Shown one piece after another: positions 5,608-6,629 of a stretch of 6,629 bases of DNA (its first letter is position 1; every line of letters begins with the position of its first letter). The position numbers and the translations under genes are program-made. The notes beneath the pieces were generated by a model that searched no databases, had not been told where the DNA came from, and was given only the letters and a program-made list of their open reading frames with translations. This DNA is from Thermoplasmata archaeon (GTDB lineage Archaea > Thermoplasmatota > Thermoplasmata > GCA-020350865). The stretch covers positions 4,191,088 to 4,197,716 of the forward strand of contig CP070672.1 in NCBI GenBank assembly GCA_020351895.1, written 5' to 3'.

Positions 5608-6629
5608 CGGTTTTGGTATTAGATGGAGCAGAAAGAGCATCCCTTTCAATGGTGAGATCCCTGGGAAAGAGAGGTGTGAATGTTCATGTAGGGGAATTTT
5701 ATGAATCTTCTACTGCTACATTATCAAAGTATTGTAAAGAGGAGATCATCTACTCCAATCCTCAGGAAAGTATGACTGAATTTATAGAAACCTTAACAAG
5801 TATCATAAAAGAATTCAATTATGAAATTATCTTTTCCTCAAGGGAGGTGACAACTATTCCTTTGTCTTTGTTTAAATCTAAAATTGAAGAGCACACCATC
5901 GTTCCATTTGCAGATTGGAAACAGATGGAATCCACTGTAGATAAGGGAAAAACATTCAAATTGGCTGAAGAGCTTGGCATTCCCATTCCCAAAACACATA
6001 CACTTAATCATCCAGATGAGCTTAACGAAATAAAAAGTGAAATAAATTATCCTCTAGTCGTTAAACCCAGATCGAAAACTACTTGGGTAAATGATTTGCC
6101 AATTATGATGAAGGTTACTAAAAGGAATTACGTAAATAGTTATGAAACCTTAATGCAAGTATCAGAACATATTTTCGAGCACACAAGTGAGATGCCACTT
6201 ATACAAGAATATGTTAAGGGAGTAGGTTATGGGGTAGAGGGTCTATTTAACCATGGGGCACCAAGAGCATTTTTTATGCACAAACGATTGAGAGAGTACC
6301 CAATATCAGGTGGCGCAAGTACACTGCGTGAAAGTATTCATAGACAGGATATGAAAGAATATGCTTTTGAGCTGATGGAATCCTTAAATTGGCATGGAGT
6401 GTCCATGGTTGAATTCAAATATGATGAAAAGACAAATATATCAAATCTCATGGAGATCAACGGGAGATTCTGGGGTTCTTTACCATTAGCTATTGCAGCA
6501 GGGGTAGATTTCCCCTATCTGTTGTATAAAATGTTAATGGAGGGCGATATTGAGCCAGTATTTGATTATAAAATCGGTGTTAAGTGTAGATGGTTGATAC
6601 CGGGAGATATTTTGTGGTTTATTTCATCC
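5604..6629 (+). CDS. ATP-grasp carboxylate-amine ligase-like protein (COG3919 type), 3'-truncated by the window edge
   Basis: The frame is open for 342 codons from the ATG at 5604 to the last base, so the stop lies outside the window. ATP-grasp enzymes activate a carboxylate with ATP as an acyl phosphate and join it to an amine or similar nucleophile. The N-terminal region (1-100) starts VLVLDGAERASLSMVRSLG, typical of the Rossmann-like pre-ATP-grasp domain. AEELGIPIPKT (121-131) and LVVKPRSK (151-158, with ATP-binding K154) follow. Next are QEYVKGVGYGVEGL (201-214, E202), SMVEFKYD (267-274, E270) and LMEINGRFWGSLPLA (282-296, with metal ligands E284 and N286). The core is therefore intact, and only a C-terminal extension should be missing. 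It overlaps the PHP stop by ATGA. The order resembles glycan-locus ATP-grasp proteins; substrates are unknown, and a sugar amine made by the deacetylase is one possibility. Confidence 0.88.
   Translation, partial: MTVLVLDGAERASLSMVRSLGKRGVNVHVGEFYESSTATLSKYCKEEIIYSNPQESMTEFIETLTSIIKEFNYEIIFSSREVTTIPLSLFKSKIEEHTIVPFADWKQMESTVDKGKTFKLAEELGIPIPKTHTLNHPDELNEIKSEINYPLVVKPRSKTTWVNDLPIMMKVTKRNYVNSYETLMQVSEHIFEHTSEMPLIQEYVKGVGYGVEGLFNHGAPRAFFMHKRLREYPISGGASTLRESIHRQDMKEYAFELMESLNWHGVSMVEFKYDEKTNISNLMEINGRFWGSLPLAIAAGVDFPYLLYKMLMEGDIEPVFDYKIGVKCRWLIPGDILWFISS

Overview
This A+T-rich window is part of a surface-glycan (exopolysaccharide, S-layer or lipid-linked oligosaccharide) biosynthesis locus. It holds six protein-coding genes and no RNA genes, mobile elements or CRISPR. 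The organism is probably an archaeon, most likely a euryarchaeote. The pointers are heavy use of AGA/AGG for Arg and ATA for Ile, GGAGG/GGTG-type ribosome-binding sites, a GT2 enzyme of the dolichyl-phosphate-sugar synthase type, and A/T-rich boxes in the divergent intergenic region that resemble TATA/BRE elements. A low-GC bacterium cannot be excluded from the sequence alone.

Layout. (1) Positions 1-843, plus strand: C-terminal two-thirds of a family 4 glycosyltransferase, cut by the left edge. (2) Positions 862-2616, minus strand: a large polytopic GT-C (PMT_2/ArnT-like) glycosyltransferase that converges on gene 1 with an 18-bp gap. (3) Positions 2617-2754: a 138-bp divergent intergenic region that probably carries both promoters. 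(4) From 2755 onward, a plus-strand operon: a GT2 polyprenyl-phosphate-sugar synthase-like protein with a duplicated membrane hairpin (2755-3999), a NodB/XrtA-type polysaccharide deacetylase (4031-4933), a PHP-domain metallohydrolase (4930-5607), and an ATP-grasp ligase (5604 to beyond the right edge). The last three genes are joined by ATGA stop/start overlaps.

How the genes may work together (inference). The GT4 and GT2 enzymes would build or activate sugars on the cytoplasmic face. The GT2 enzyme would make a polyprenyl-phosphate sugar, the kind of donor a GT-C enzyme uses on the outer face, so the divergent GT2/GT-C pair could be donor-maker and donor-user. The deacetylase, PHP protein and ATP-grasp enzyme have no signal peptide and look cytoplasmic and tightly co-expressed. 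A reasonable hypothesis is a glycan-decorating module: the deacetylase frees an amino group on an N-acetylated sugar, and the ATP-grasp ligase then joins a carboxylate such as an amino acid to it. The PHP enzyme would have a hydrolytic role that is not yet defined. The most distinctive single-protein feature is the tandem duplication of the membrane hairpin in the GT2 protein.
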